DNA from: Verrucomicrobiota bacterium
GTDB taxonomy: Bacteria > Verrucomicrobiota > Verrucomicrobiia > Opitutales > UBA2995
DNA length: 64,000 nucleotides
NCBI GenBank assembly: GCA_027622555.1
Contig: JAQBYJ010000018.1
Coordinates: 1 to 64,000 of the forward strand
Direction of reading: 5' to 3'
How positions within the stretch are numbered: position 1 is the stretch's first letter; each line of letters begins with the position of its first letter. Shown piece by piece: positions 43,904-52,623 of the stretch. The notes beneath the pieces were generated by a model, which worked only from the letters and a program-made list of their open reading frames with translations, did no database searches and was not told the origin of the DNA. The translations under genes and the position numbers were made by a program.

Positions 43904-44608
43904 CTATTTCGCAGACAGCTCCTTCAACGGAATCGGTTCGCGAACCCGAACATTATCGATGTAGAGATAGCTTTCCAACCCTCCTGTTTGAAATCCAAAG
44001 TTGTCCTTCTTTTCGGTAAAGCCGTCGTGCTGGCCAACGACCGATTTGCCATCAACCTGCAGACTCAACTTATCACCGACCGATTCAATAACTACGTGAT
44101 ACCACTGCCCTTCTTTGAGGTTCAATGGAACTTCCTTTATGACGAAGGTTGCTTCCTCATAATCACCCTTCAAGGGATCAAGACCCTGGTCACGCTTCTG
44201 CTTGGCCATTTGAGCACGCTTGCCTTTTTCCTTTATCTTAACCACCTGTGCCTTGTCGTAATGGATCTCTCCTTTTGAGACATGGACCAGATCCCAGTTG
44301 ATCATCAGACGTGTGAATCCGTCCCCTTCCATCTTCATGTCGTATTCGTAAATGACATTATAGTGATCCAAATGGATTTTCCGAAAAGCGGTATGATTGT
44401 CTTCTGCTCGTTGTCTTCCGCGAAGTGTCCCATCCACAATATCCCATACACCCGCTCCTTCCCTGAAATGCTCGGGAAGCTCTTCAGAACCGAAGTCTTC
44501 TTTCAGGAGTAGTTCACCGGGTTTGGATAACAGATAACTTGTTTTGCCAAAACCGGCAGAACTCAAAAGCATACCAATCAAACCGAACACGAATAATTTT
44601 TTGATCAT
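43904..44608 (-). CDS. Secreted DUF1080-like (concanavalin-fold) protein
   Basis: 234 residues with signal peptide (KKLFVFGLIGMLLSSAGFG). The core, LKEDFGSEELPEHF, GVWDIVDGTLRG, and WYHVVIESVGDKLSLQVDG, is the jelly-roll of DUF1080/3-keto-disaccharide hydrolase-like domains that bind or cut glycans. The C-terminal SYLYIDNVRVRE strand is typical. Periplasmic. Probably acts on sugars in concert with nearby catabolic genes; substrate unknown. Confidence 0.8.
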   Translation of the reverse strand: MIKKLFVFGLIGMLLSSAGFGKTSYLLSKPGELLLKEDFGSEELPEHFREGAGVWDIVDGTLRGRQRAEDNHTAFRKIHLDHYNVIYEYDMKMEGDGFTRLMINWDLVHVSKGEIHYDKAQVVKIKEKGKRAQMAKQKRDQGLDPLKGDYEEATFVIKEVPLNLKEGQWYHVVIESVGDKLSLQVDGKSVVGQHDGFTEKKDNFGFQTGGLESYLYIDNVRVREPIPLKELSAK

Positions 44609-44702
44609 GATTAGGTAGATAGAGGGATTGATTCACTAGAGCGAATAAAAAGGATTGCTTGATCAGCCCCAGGAAGGAGTAGATTATCCCACTCTTTAAT
44701 CA

Positions 44703-44776
44703 GCGGGCGTAGTACATCGGTAGTATGTGAGCTTCCCAAGCTTGAGAGGGGGGTTCGATTCCCCCCGCCCGCACCA
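44703..44776 (+). tRNA. tRNA-Gly (anticodon CCC), CCA encoded
   Basis: Acceptor stem GCGGGCG pairs with CGCCCGC; the T-arm GGGGGTTCGATTCCCCC is perfect. Anticodon stem TGAGC/GCTTG (two G-U pairs) encloses loop TTCCCAA, giving anticodon CCC for GGG codons. The 3' ACCA is encoded. It borders a 3.8-kb stretch with a truncated Fic gene and an insertion sequence, so it is a possible integration site. Confidence 0.93.
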
Positions 44777-45391
44777 AAGCTATTGTATATCATGGCTTTA
44801 AAGGGGTATTATTCCTGCCAAAACGAGCTAGGATCAAGCTCGGGCAGACATTTTGAATAAAGATCGAGAGGAACAAGAGAACAGACGGGACAACCTCATA
44901 CCATACTTCTCGAATGGTAATTTTGGTATTCGAGGTTTCCACGAAAGAATTGGAAAATCCCGTCCCCCACACCAGAAAATGGAAGGCTCATAACTGCCAC
45001 TTGATTTTTCAGGAGCAATACCTGATTGTAAGACCATAGGTTGATCACTGCGTAGCGGGGCCTCATTTTTTACTAAGATCCCATGGGACTCTATAAGATC
45101 GAGGCACTACACCAAGCTTGGCGAGAACACTACTTCACGACCATCGAGATCAACTGACTTGCAGGACAATGTCGTATCAAGTCTGTCATGACACCTTATA
45201 TGGAAAGCCTATTTGCGTGAACAATCCCAATCTCACCATTCCTGCCTTGTCGCAATTTAAGAATCGCTCCTTCGTCCTTTCGTTACATACCCAAAAGCAC
45301 AATAATCCAATTGCGCATTGACATAATAGCCTAATAACAGGGACACTTAATAGCATCACTTTAAGTACGCACAAAAACCTAATTAACAAAA
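44777..45391. other. Gene-free flank downstream of tRNA-Gly
   Basis: About 615 bp without a convincing gene. Short frames on both strands lack start signals and family similarity. I searched by eye for a second copy of the tRNA 3' end (an attR-like repeat) further right and saw none. Probably decayed island DNA. Confidence 0.45.
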
Positions 45392-46024
45392 ATGAGTTCA
45401 CCGTCAGAAAATCTGGCAAAGTCTCTTGAGCGCCTCAAGCAGCTCCAGAAAGAAGATGGTGCGGCAGCAATCCGCTCCAAGGACCTTTCTCGTACGGACC
45501 GTGAGCGTTTACTTAAAAATGGCTTCATCAAGGAGGTCATGAAAGGATGGTATGTCCCCTCCCGCTCAAATGAACTACAAGGCGAAAGCACAGCTTGGTA
45601 TGCCTCATTCTGGCAATTTTGTGCCGCCTATCTCAATAACCGCTTCGGCAAGAATTGGAGCCTTTCGCCAGAACAATCGATATCTCTCCATGCGGGTAAC
45701 TGGTCAGTTCCCAAACAATTACTGGTTCGTGCTACAAAAGCTGGTAACACGGTATCCAATTTCCCATACGAAACGTCTTTGATGGAAGTTCGCGCATCAT
45801 TACCTAATCCTCAGGACGCGGTTGAATTAGACAGACTGAAACTGTTTTCTCTTGAAGCCGCGTTAATCTCAGCTTCTCCAACAATCTTTAAACAATCGCC
45901 AATGGAGGTCCGTATAGCACTTTCCATGGTAAAGGACGCTTCATCACTCCTATCACGCCTTTTGAATGGCGGCCATAGTAAGATTGGAGGTCGACTAGCT
46001 GGACCCTATTCGAAAAGGTGTTGA
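45392..46024 (+). pseudogene. Fic-family protein, N-terminal domain only, cut by insertion sequence
   Basis: The first about 203 residues match the N-terminal region of large Fic/AbiEi-like proteins: KNGFIKEVMKGWYVPSR, TAWYASFWQFCAAYLN, SLSPEQSISLHAGNW and LLNGGHSKIGGRLAG. In intact relatives the frame runs on (GAFRNIGR) into a Fic AMPylation domain of about 300 more residues. Here it changes after GRLAG (about 46003) and stops seven codons later. The insertion sequence starts at that point. I found no Fic catalytic motif after the element, so the 3' part is deleted, not only displaced. Confidence 0.75.
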
Positions 46025-47760
46025 TTGGGCGTAAAATGCGCGTGAAAAAGTTTAATAAATCCAGTATTAAGACTTGAATAGTGCCGCAACATACTAGTAT
46101 CCAACAGCTTAACTACAATCAAGGAGCTGAATATGCTAGTATGTGCGACACAAAATAAAACAAACTTTTCCCTTCCGTCGGGCAACCTTTTTTTACCGGT
46201 TCCGGACACCGACTTTCGTGATTATCTGGACGAACTGGATGAGGTGCTCCGGTTTGCCCCGGAGATTGTGGCTGCAATCGAACAGGATCTGGATATTCAT
46301 GCGCGGAAGAAAAAACACTTGCGCATGGAGGACCGGAGGTTCTTTGAAAGCCGCACCGGTGATCTGCCGCATCTGGATATCAGGCAGCGCACTATCGTTG
46401 CCGATGAATTGACCCTTGCGGTGGGGCGTCCTCGGATGCCGGGAAACGTGGTGTACCTCTTCCTGATGCTTCGCGGATTTCTCGGATCATTGAGCTCCAA
46501 GAGCGCCCAGCGCTTTCTTCGCGAATCGATGAGCCTGCACGCCTTGCTGCAGGAGCGGGAATTGAATATGCCGGGATGGACAACCATTCTGGAGAACGTG
46601 AACCTGGTAAGCCTTGCCACCCGGGAGTTAATCCTGGACAAACAGATTGAGTTTGTACTGAAAGAAAGCCTCGATGACTTCAAGGAATCGACGATCGACA
46701 GCACTGCGGTGAAAGCTAACAGCAGCTGGCCCACCGACGGGAAGATACTCACCGGCCTCTTGGGCCGGGTGCATCGCCTGGGACAGAAACTCCACATCTT
46801 GGGATTGCAGGACTTTCGCAAAGGATGGGTCCCGCGCTGGCTTGATGAGATGGACAAACTGGAGTTTCAAATCTGCCTGAGCGCGGGCAAACCCCATTCA
46901 CGGGGCAAGCTGAAAAAGCACTACCGCAAACTGCTAAGGAAGGGCGGGCAAGCCGCTGACTCATTGAGGGGTGAACTCGCCCGTCTCGAAGAAGGTTTGA
47001 AAATGAACTCACTGCCGCCCAGCAGCCGGGAGTTTCTGAAGCGGGTGCTGGAGCGCATCCGCAACGATATTGCCGATGCGAAGCGGGTGGTCGAGTATGC
47101 TGCGGACCGCGTGTTCCACGGCAAGCAACTCCCCTCCACCGAGAAGGTCCTGAGTCTGTCGGACGGATCGGCGGGCTATATCAAGAAGGGTGGCCGCGAT
47201 CCCGTCATTGGTTACAAGCCGCAACTGGTACGCAGCAAGAACGGATTTGTCACCAGCCTGATGGTTCCCCAAGGCAACGCGGCGGACTCCATCAAGCTCG
47301 TGCCGGCTATCCGCGAATCGATTGAGCGCACCGGGGTGATTGCCGAGCTGGTCAGCACCGATGACGGATACGCTTCAGCGAAGGGCCGCGGCCAACTCCT
47401 GAAGATGGGAGTGAAGATCCTCAGCATCAGCGGAGCCAAAGGAAAGAAGCTGACTGACCCGCAGGACTGGGACAGCGATGTGTATCGCGATGCGCGGCGG
47501 AATCGCTCGGCGGTCGAGTCGCTGATGTTCACGATCAAAGATGGATTTGAATTTGGCGAACTGGGTCGCCGCGGTATCGATGCGGTGCGCAACGAACTGT
47601 TGGAAAAAGTTCTGGCCTATAACTGCTGCCGGATCACCTTGGTGCGCAAACGGCACTTGGAGAAATTGAAGCAAGCGGCCTGAATCCAGCCCCTTACCCT
47701 GCGCAGCAGAGATTAGTACGGGATAACTGCGCCCAAAAACCAGACAAAATGCCCTGAACA
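46004..47760 (+). mobile_element. Insertion sequence with DDE transposase, about 1.75 kb
   Basis: Left boundary set by the break in the Fic frame. Right boundary is uncertain; weak inverted similarity (GATTGGGCG at about 46023 against TTTTGGGCG on the complement at about 47730) suggests it lies near 47735-47760. One transposase gene fills it. No target duplication could be identified by eye. G+C is higher than in the flanks. Confidence 0.7.
46133..47683 (+). CDS. DDE-type transposase (IS1182/ISNCY-like)
   Basis: 516 residues. The probable catalytic acids are in STIDSTAVKANSSWPTDG (first D), ELVSTDDGYAS (second D) and RNRSAVESLMFTIKDGFEF (E). The wide spacing and the long helical insert between the first two resemble IS1182- or ISNCY-type transposases; the exact family needs an ISfinder search. 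The gene appears intact. It is the cause of the Fic gene truncation. Confidence 0.85.
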   Translation: MLVCATQNKTNFSLPSGNLFLPVPDTDFRDYLDELDEVLRFAPEIVAAIEQDLDIHARKKKHLRMEDRRFFESRTGDLPHLDIRQRTIVADELTLAVGRPRMPGNVVYLFLMLRGFLGSLSSKSAQRFLRESMSLHALLQERELNMPGWTTILENVNLVSLATRELILDKQIEFVLKESLDDFKESTIDSTAVKANSSWPTDGKILTGLLGRVHRLGQKLHILGLQDFRKGWVPRWLDEMDKLEFQICLSAGKPHSRGKLKKHYRKLLRKGGQAADSLRGELARLEEGLKMNSLPPSSREFLKRVLERIRNDIADAKRVVEYAADRVFHGKQLPSTEKVLSLSDGSAGYIKKGGRDPVIGYKPQLVRSKNGFVTSLMVPQGNAADSIKLVPAIRESIERTGVIAELVSTDDGYASAKGRGQLLKMGVKILSISGAKGKKLTDPQDWDSDVYRDARRNRSAVESLMFTIKDGFEFGELGRRGIDAVRNELLEKVLAYNCCRITLVRKRHLEKLKQAA

Positions 47761-47850
47761 TGCTCTCGGCCCCGTTAATAAGCTTTCCACACCCGCTAAA
47801 GCCTCAGAGGGAGAGTCTGCAAGCACAACTCAAAGCAAAAAAAGCGAAAA

Positions 47851-47875
47851 ACCTTCCTTCCGGAAGGCTTTTCGA
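47851..47875. terminator. Terminator-like hairpin
   Basis: AAAACCTTCC-TTCC-GGAAGG followed by CTTTT: a six-base-pair G/C-rich stem extended by A-T pairs with a T-run on both strands. Could end the transposase transcript or act in both directions. Confidence 0.4.
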
Positions 47876-48243
47876 ACAGGGTCTAGCTACAAGGGATATA
47901 ATCAAAGGGCATTTCATAATCAAAGTATTCGACCATGTAGAAGGAGCCCCGACGTTTCCAACCGGAAACGCTTATTCGGTAAAACAAGTATGGACCAAAG
48001 ACTGAGTAAAGACACTACTTGGGTATAGGCATTTAAACTTTGTAGCAGGAGCGGGTTGTTATGTTGGTGTCGCTCCGCTCGAAACTGCGCTCCGCTTGTT
48101 GAGGTGTCGTCGCGATGCTCCTCGGTAACCCCGCGATTGCTTTGAGCCAGTCATACTGGTTGTGATTATTTTCGTTTTGGCATTAGCATGTGCGGACGAT
48201 GTGGAGATTTGGAATATCTATCTAAAATGTCGATGGTCTTCGA

Positions 48244-48272
48244 GCATCGCGGGGTAAACCCGCTCCTACAGT
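48244..48272. repeat. REP-like element, family A
   Basis: GCATCGCGGGGTAAACCCGC followed by TCCTACAGT. The stem GCGGG/CCCGC is compensated relative to other copies. Confidence 0.65.
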
Positions 48273-48346
48273 AATGGGTGTAATTTAAAAAAAAGGGGGA
48301 GTTACAACTTTGATGCAGTTGATTTCCGGTGTCACATAGACAAAAA

Positions 48347-48456
48347 GGTAGGGCGGGTGCGTCCCCGTCGCACCGTGCCGTAGCCTTGCGCGAAGGCAGG
48401 CACCGCCGCCGAACGTCCCGGAAATACACGGCACTGCGAGGACGCAGTCGCCCTAC
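48347..48456. repeat. Family B palindromic repeat
   Basis: Begins GGTAGGGCGGGTGCGTCCCC and ends GACGCAGTCGCCCTACC. Its last 35 bases are nearly identical to the end of the 49931-50008 copy. The outer ends are inverted repeats. Confidence 0.65.
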
Positions 48457-48609
48457 CCATCTTGGGTTCAAGAAAAATTGGATTGAGCCGTTCGGTTTAG
48501 CAAAAGGCCGGACACTCCCCGCAGATAAAATTGCACCCTAAAGCAATCTCTTAAAAGTATCGCTGGCAATTTGTACATCCTCCTTCTAAGGTTAAAAAAT
48601 TGAACTACC

Positions 48610-49866
48610 ATGAATAAGCGTACCTTCATTAAACGGATAGCCTTGATGGGATTGACTGCTCCGGTGTTTTCCCAGTTGGAAAGCATACTTGGAGCTTTCG
48701 AACACCTTCCCTCGGAAAAGTTGGCCAAGAATAACGATTTCTGGGCGAAGATTCGAGCTACCTACAAACTCAAGCCCGACTACATCAATCTGGAAAGCGG
48801 TTTCTACTGCATACAACCGGAAGAAACGTTGGAGCATTTTATAGAGCATGTCCGCGAAGTGAACTACCAAGGCTCGTACTACATGCGGAATTTTCGGATC
48901 GAGAATAAGGCCAGAATAACGGCGAAGCTGGCTGAAATGGCAGGCTGCGGAGCCGATGAATTGATCATTACGAGAAACGCCACTGAATCCTTGGATACGG
49001 TCATTGGAGGGTATGATTGGAAAGCGGGAGACGAAGCGGTCTACGCAAACCAGGACTACGGCGCCATGCGGAACATGTTTGAGCTCGTAGAAAAGAGATA
49101 CGGTGTGGTGAGGAGGGTCATCGATGTTCCCATGCATCCTAAGTCGGACGAAGAAATCGTCGAAGCCTATGCTGCGGCGATTACACCAAAAACTCGTTTA
49201 TTGATGGTGTGTCACATCATCAACATTACCGGCCACATCCTTCCTATCCGAAAAATCTGCGATATGGCCCACTCTAAAGGAGTCGATGTGATGGTGGATG
49301 GAGCGCATGCCTTCGGTCATTTCAATTTCTCAATAAGCGACTTCAATTGCGATTACTACGGAACCAGTCTTCACAAATGGCTAAGTGTCCCACTTGGCGC
49401 AGGCTTCTTGTATGTGAAGAAAAAGAACGTCCATAAGATCTGGCCTGTGTTTGCCGATCAACCCAGGGAAGATGACGACATCCTTAAACTCAATCATACA
49501 GGTACCCATCCTGCGCATACCGACCTGGCGATTGCCAACGCCATCGACTATCATAACAGGATCGGAGGAGACCGCAAAGAGGCCCGCTTGCGCTACATTC
49601 AAAACTATTGGACGGATAAAGCCCGCAAAATGGATCATGTTATCATGAATACTCCCAAGGAGCGACATCGCTCCTGCGGAATCGCCACCGTCGGAATCAA
49701 AGGCATGGATCCAGTGGAGATGGCCACAACCTTATTGGAAAAACACAAGATCTGGACCGTGGGAATAAATGGAAGCGGTGTTAATGGCTGTCGCATTTCC
49801 CCGAATGTATTTACCACTACGGATGAACTGGATGTTTTTGTTGAAGCGCTGAAGAGCATGGGTTAA
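48610..49866 (+). CDS. Class V aminotransferase-fold PLP enzyme, exported
   Basis: 418 residues. N-terminus KRTFIKRIALMGLTAP is signal-like, possibly Tat-dependent. PLP-site residues: ITRNATESLD, VMVDGAHAFGH with Asp230, and TSLHKWLS with Lys256 as the Schiff-base lysine. Overall closest to isopenicillin N epimerase/cysteine desulfurase-like enzymes. Members of this group epimerise or eliminate from amino acids; the substrate is unknown. Stands alone between repeat-rich gaps. Confidence 0.87.
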   Translation: MNKRTFIKRIALMGLTAPVFSQLESILGAFEHLPSEKLAKNNDFWAKIRATYKLKPDYINLESGFYCIQPEETLEHFIEHVREVNYQGSYYMRNFRIENKARITAKLAEMAGCGADELIITRNATESLDTVIGGYDWKAGDEAVYANQDYGAMRNMFELVEKRYGVVRRVIDVPMHPKSDEEIVEAYAAAITPKTRLLMVCHIINITGHILPIRKICDMAHSKGVDVMVDGAHAFGHFNFSISDFNCDYYGTSLHKWLSVPLGAGFLYVKKKNVHKIWPVFADQPREDDDILKLNHTGTHPAHTDLAIANAIDYHNRIGGDRKEARLRYIQNYWTDKARKMDHVIMNTPKERHRSCGIATVGIKGMDPVEMATTLLEKHKIWTVGINGSGVNGCRISPNVFTTTDELDVFVEALKSMG

Positions 49867-49930
49867 TTGTTAAAAGTGCACTTTTTTGTGCTGAGTTACT
49901 AAGGCAATTTGGCTACCTTGTTAATAAACA

Positions 49931-50008
49931 GGTAGGGCCAGAGCGTCCCCGCTCTGCCGCCGAACATTCAATAATTACACGGCACTGCGAGGACGCAGTC
50001 GCCCTACC
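49931..50008. repeat. Family B palindromic repeat
   Basis: GGTAGGGCCAGAGCGTCCCC at the left, GACGCAGTCGCCCTACC at the right, on the promoter side of the first sulfatase gene. Shares its right half with the copy at 48347-48456. Confidence 0.65.
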
Positions 50009-50069
50009 ATAATATAGCATTAGGACATTTTACACTTGGTCTTAGCGAACGACTCTATTGATTGAGGGT

Positions 50070-51626
50070 ATGTTCTCCTTTCAAAAGTCCGTTCTTCCCC
50101 TAATCAGTTTCCTATCCCTGACAATTGCTCTGTCAGCAGCAAAGCCGAATGTAGTCTACGTGCTCGCCGACGATTTGGGTTGGGGTGATTTGAGTTGCTT
50201 CAACCAGGAATCCAAAATCCATACCCCTCACCTGGATCGAATCGCAGCTGCCGGTATGCGCTTTACCGATGCCCATTCGGGATCAGGAGTTTGCACGCCT
50301 ACCCGTTATGGAATCGTCACCGGGCGTTACAGCTGGCGTAGTCGCCTGAAACGAGGAGTATTGGGCGGAGCCTCTACGCATTTAATCAATACGGATCGTT
50401 ACACCGTGGCGGACCTGATGAAAGACCAAGGTTACCACACGGCCATGATTGGAAAATGGCACCTGGGTTGGGACTTTGCGTATAGCAAAGGCGGTCCCAA
50501 TGATCAGTACAATCTTAAGACCAACGATGTCATCGATTACAACAAACCGGTTAAAAATGGACCAGATGCGTTAGGATTTGATTATTATTACGGTCACTGT
50601 GGTTCTTTGGATATGGCACCTTATGTGTACGTGGAAAACGGCAAGATCACCGCCCCGCCTGATCGCATAACTGTGAATCAAGACTACAAAGGCTTCTGGC
50701 GTGAGGGTCTTACCGGGTCGGACTTTAATCACACCCAGACAACACCCAATTTTGTGAATCGCGCGATCAACTATATCGACAAACAATCTCAAACCAAGCA
50801 ACCGTTTTTCCTCTATTTACCTCTACCGAGTCCACACACACCGATTCTCCCGATCTCCGAGTTCATGGGAAAAAGTAACACCAATTTTTATGGCGATTTT
50901 GTCATGCAGGTGGATTGGCATATGGGACAAATCATGGAAGCGCTTGAACGCAATGGGATCGCCGAAGACACACTGTTTATTTTTACGAGTGACAACGGTT
51001 GTTCACCCCGTGCCGTATTTGAAGAGCTGGACGCCGTGGGGCATAAGCCGGGAGGTATTTTCCGCGGAAACAAGGCCGATATCTACGAAGCCGGCCACCG
51101 TGTCCCCTTTATTGCGCATTGGCCAAAAGGCTTCAAAGGAGGATCCAGTTCCGAAGCCACCGTTTGCCTGACGGACTTGTTTGCGACGCTGGCAGAAATC
51201 ACAGGAGCAAAGGTCCCCAAGAATGCGGCCGAAGACAGTGTCAGTTTCTACGACTCTCTAAAAGGGAACACCAAGCAGCATCGCGAGGCGACGGTTCACC
51301 ATTCAATCAACGGTTCATTCGCCATTCGCAAAGGAGATTGGAAATTGGTACTCTGCCCGGGATCGGGTGGTTGGAGTTATCCAACACCCAATGAAACCAA
51401 GGACCTGGACCTGCCACCGATTCAGCTGTTCAACCTTCGCTCTGATCCTTCCGAAACCACAAATGTATATTCAGCCAATCACGACAAAGTGAGGGAGCTA
51501 TACAGGTTACTGACCTCCTACGTCGAAAACGGCCGAAGTACACCAGGTCCCAAGCAATCGAATGAGGAAAATACGCCCTTCGATCCGGCGGGGTTTGAAA
51601 AACTTAAGGCGGAGTTGAATCTGTAA
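50070..51626 (+). CDS. S1-family sulfatase, secreted
   Basis: 518 residues from ATG 50070, with a signal peptide (PLISFLSLTIALSA). Sulfatase signature CTPTR at 75-79 followed by the GRY box, so C75 should become formylglycine. Metal ligands: LADDLGWGD and FTSDNG. GKWHLG is the substrate-binding block. A TTG four codons upstream is an alternative start. Removes sulfate esters from glycans or aryl substrates; which one cannot be told. Needs a formylglycine-generating enzyme encoded elsewhere. Confidence 0.92.
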   Translation: MFSFQKSVLPLISFLSLTIALSAAKPNVVYVLADDLGWGDLSCFNQESKIHTPHLDRIAAAGMRFTDAHSGSGVCTPTRYGIVTGRYSWRSRLKRGVLGGASTHLINTDRYTVADLMKDQGYHTAMIGKWHLGWDFAYSKGGPNDQYNLKTNDVIDYNKPVKNGPDALGFDYYYGHCGSLDMAPYVYVENGKITAPPDRITVNQDYKGFWREGLTGSDFNHTQTTPNFVNRAINYIDKQSQTKQPFFLYLPLPSPHTPILPISEFMGKSNTNFYGDFVMQVDWHMGQIMEALERNGIAEDTLFIFTSDNGCSPRAVFEELDAVGHKPGGIFRGNKADIYEAGHRVPFIAHWPKGFKGGSSSEATVCLTDLFATLAEITGAKVPKNAAEDSVSFYDSLKGNTKQHREATVHHSINGSFAIRKGDWKLVLCPGSGGWSYPTPNETKDLDLPPIQLFNLRSDPSETTNVYSANHDKVRELYRLLTSYVENGRSTPGPKQSNEENTPFDPAGFEKLKAELNL

Positions 51627-51635
51627 AGTTTTTTC

Positions 51636-51665
51636 AAACTGTAGGAGCGGCTTTACGCCGCGATC
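51636..51665. repeat. 30-bp perfect inverted repeat, left copy (family A)
   Basis: Reads AAACTGTAGGAGCGGCTTTA then CGCCGCGATC. Exactly the reverse complement of 52575-52604. It also forms its own GCGGC/GCCGC hairpin, and lies just after the sulfatase stop, so it may serve as a transcript end. Confidence 0.85.
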
Positions 51666-51844
51666 TTTCGATGAACGTCCAGTTGAAATCGCAACTTTGC
51701 TGAGAAGCTTTGTTGCGAATCATCAATTAGCTTTGCGTGGGATAATTTTTGGCCGCAAAAGATCGCAAAGAACGCAATAAATTCAGTTTCGGGTGTGTGC
51801 TAAATTAGCGTGTTTCAATTTTTGTCGAGTGTTTCCTGATTTTT

Positions 51845-52520
51845 GTTGAAACCACAAAAAGCGCAAAAGCCACAAAAGAAATCAGCCTAAGGGTCATTGG
51901 GTTCTTTGTACTGCTATCCGGTAGAATCTTATTTTTAAAGCAAAGTGTTCATGCCTCAACCCATCACGGTAACCTCTCGATTAACCAGTATTAAAATACG
52001 TTCGACGAAAACTGCTTAAACTACGAAAAGCACTGAATTACGCGAAAAACTGAAAGCCTTTCTTTATGACAGAAACATTTAACCATTCCAAGAATCAGAC
52101 CCGAAATCCGAAACCGCATAAGCTAACCACGAATAATTTGGTCTTTTTTCATCAGTGGAAATCAGTGTCATCAGCCGTGCCGTGACGTAGCCTGGGCGGA
52201 GACTGGTGGTTAAGACCTGTATCTTTTTCCGTTTAGAAAAATGCTTTGAACAAGGCAACAGAGGAAACAGAGTTGTATGGATTTTTTCCTTCGTTATCTC
52301 CGTTACCCTGTCTTGGCCTGAGCAATGTCGAAGGGTTCAAATAAAAAAATGAACGAACAAACCTTTCAGGATATCGGACCGCTCGGCGTGTCGGTCCCTA
52401 CCTTCTGATTCGTGTCAGTTGGTGTCCATTCGTGGTTAAGGAATCATTACAAAATCTGTGCCAATCTGAGCAATCTGTGGTTGAGTAAAACTGTGGTTGC
52501 GGCTTGGCTGCTCTAAGTTC
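51845..52520. repeat. Long degenerate inverted repeat, left arm
   Basis: Reverse complement matches the right arm (57760-58725) in many blocks, in the same relative order: around 51850, 51905-51980, 52010-52045, 52135-52215, 52340-52405 and 52465-52515. The best block (52145-52213) is nearly identical over about 70 bases. Confidence 0.75.
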
Positions 52521-52574
52521 CTTCGCGCCAATTCTAATGTATTAACAGTCATCTACCTGAATGGTTGACCGTAT

Positions 52575-52604
52575 GATCGCGGCGTAAAGCCGCTCCTACA
52601 GTTT
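52575..52604. repeat. 30-bp perfect inverted repeat, right copy (family A)
   Basis: Reads GATCGCGGCGTAAAGCCGCT then CCTACAGTTT. Identical to the complement of 51636-51665. Lies 20 bp past the stop of the second sulfatase gene on the minus strand, so each sulfatase gene ends in one copy. Confidence 0.85.
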
Positions 52605-52623
52605 TATAATCACCAATATAATT

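Larger units (their letters stand above)
47684..48609. other. Intergenic stretch with repeats after the insertion sequence
   Basis: Holds the IS right end, a hairpin at about 47851, a family A repeat (48244-48272) and a family B repeat (48347-48456). A plus-strand frame (47760-48005) has no recognisable similarity. No gene supported. Confidence 0.5.
51627..52623. other. 997-bp non-coding gap built of repeats
   Basis: No gene. It is framed by a perfect 30-bp inverted repeat (51636-51665 and 52575-52604). Most of the inside (about 51845-52520) is a degenerate inverted copy of 57760-58725. Phrases such as ACCACGAATAATTTGG and CAATCTGTGGTTGAG belong to a dispersed non-coding repeat style. Confidence 0.7.

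Noticed and set aside
44790-45037. Short minus-strand frames after tRNA-Gly
   Set aside because: No start context or similarity; consistent with decayed DNA.
46297-46857. 186-codon minus-strand frame inside the transposase gene
   Set aside because: Antisense shadow, Arg/Ser-rich, no domain.
47760-48005. 81-codon frame after the insertion sequence, checked as a possible Fic 3' end
   Set aside because: No Fic motif (HxFxxGNGR) and no similarity to the expected C-terminus.
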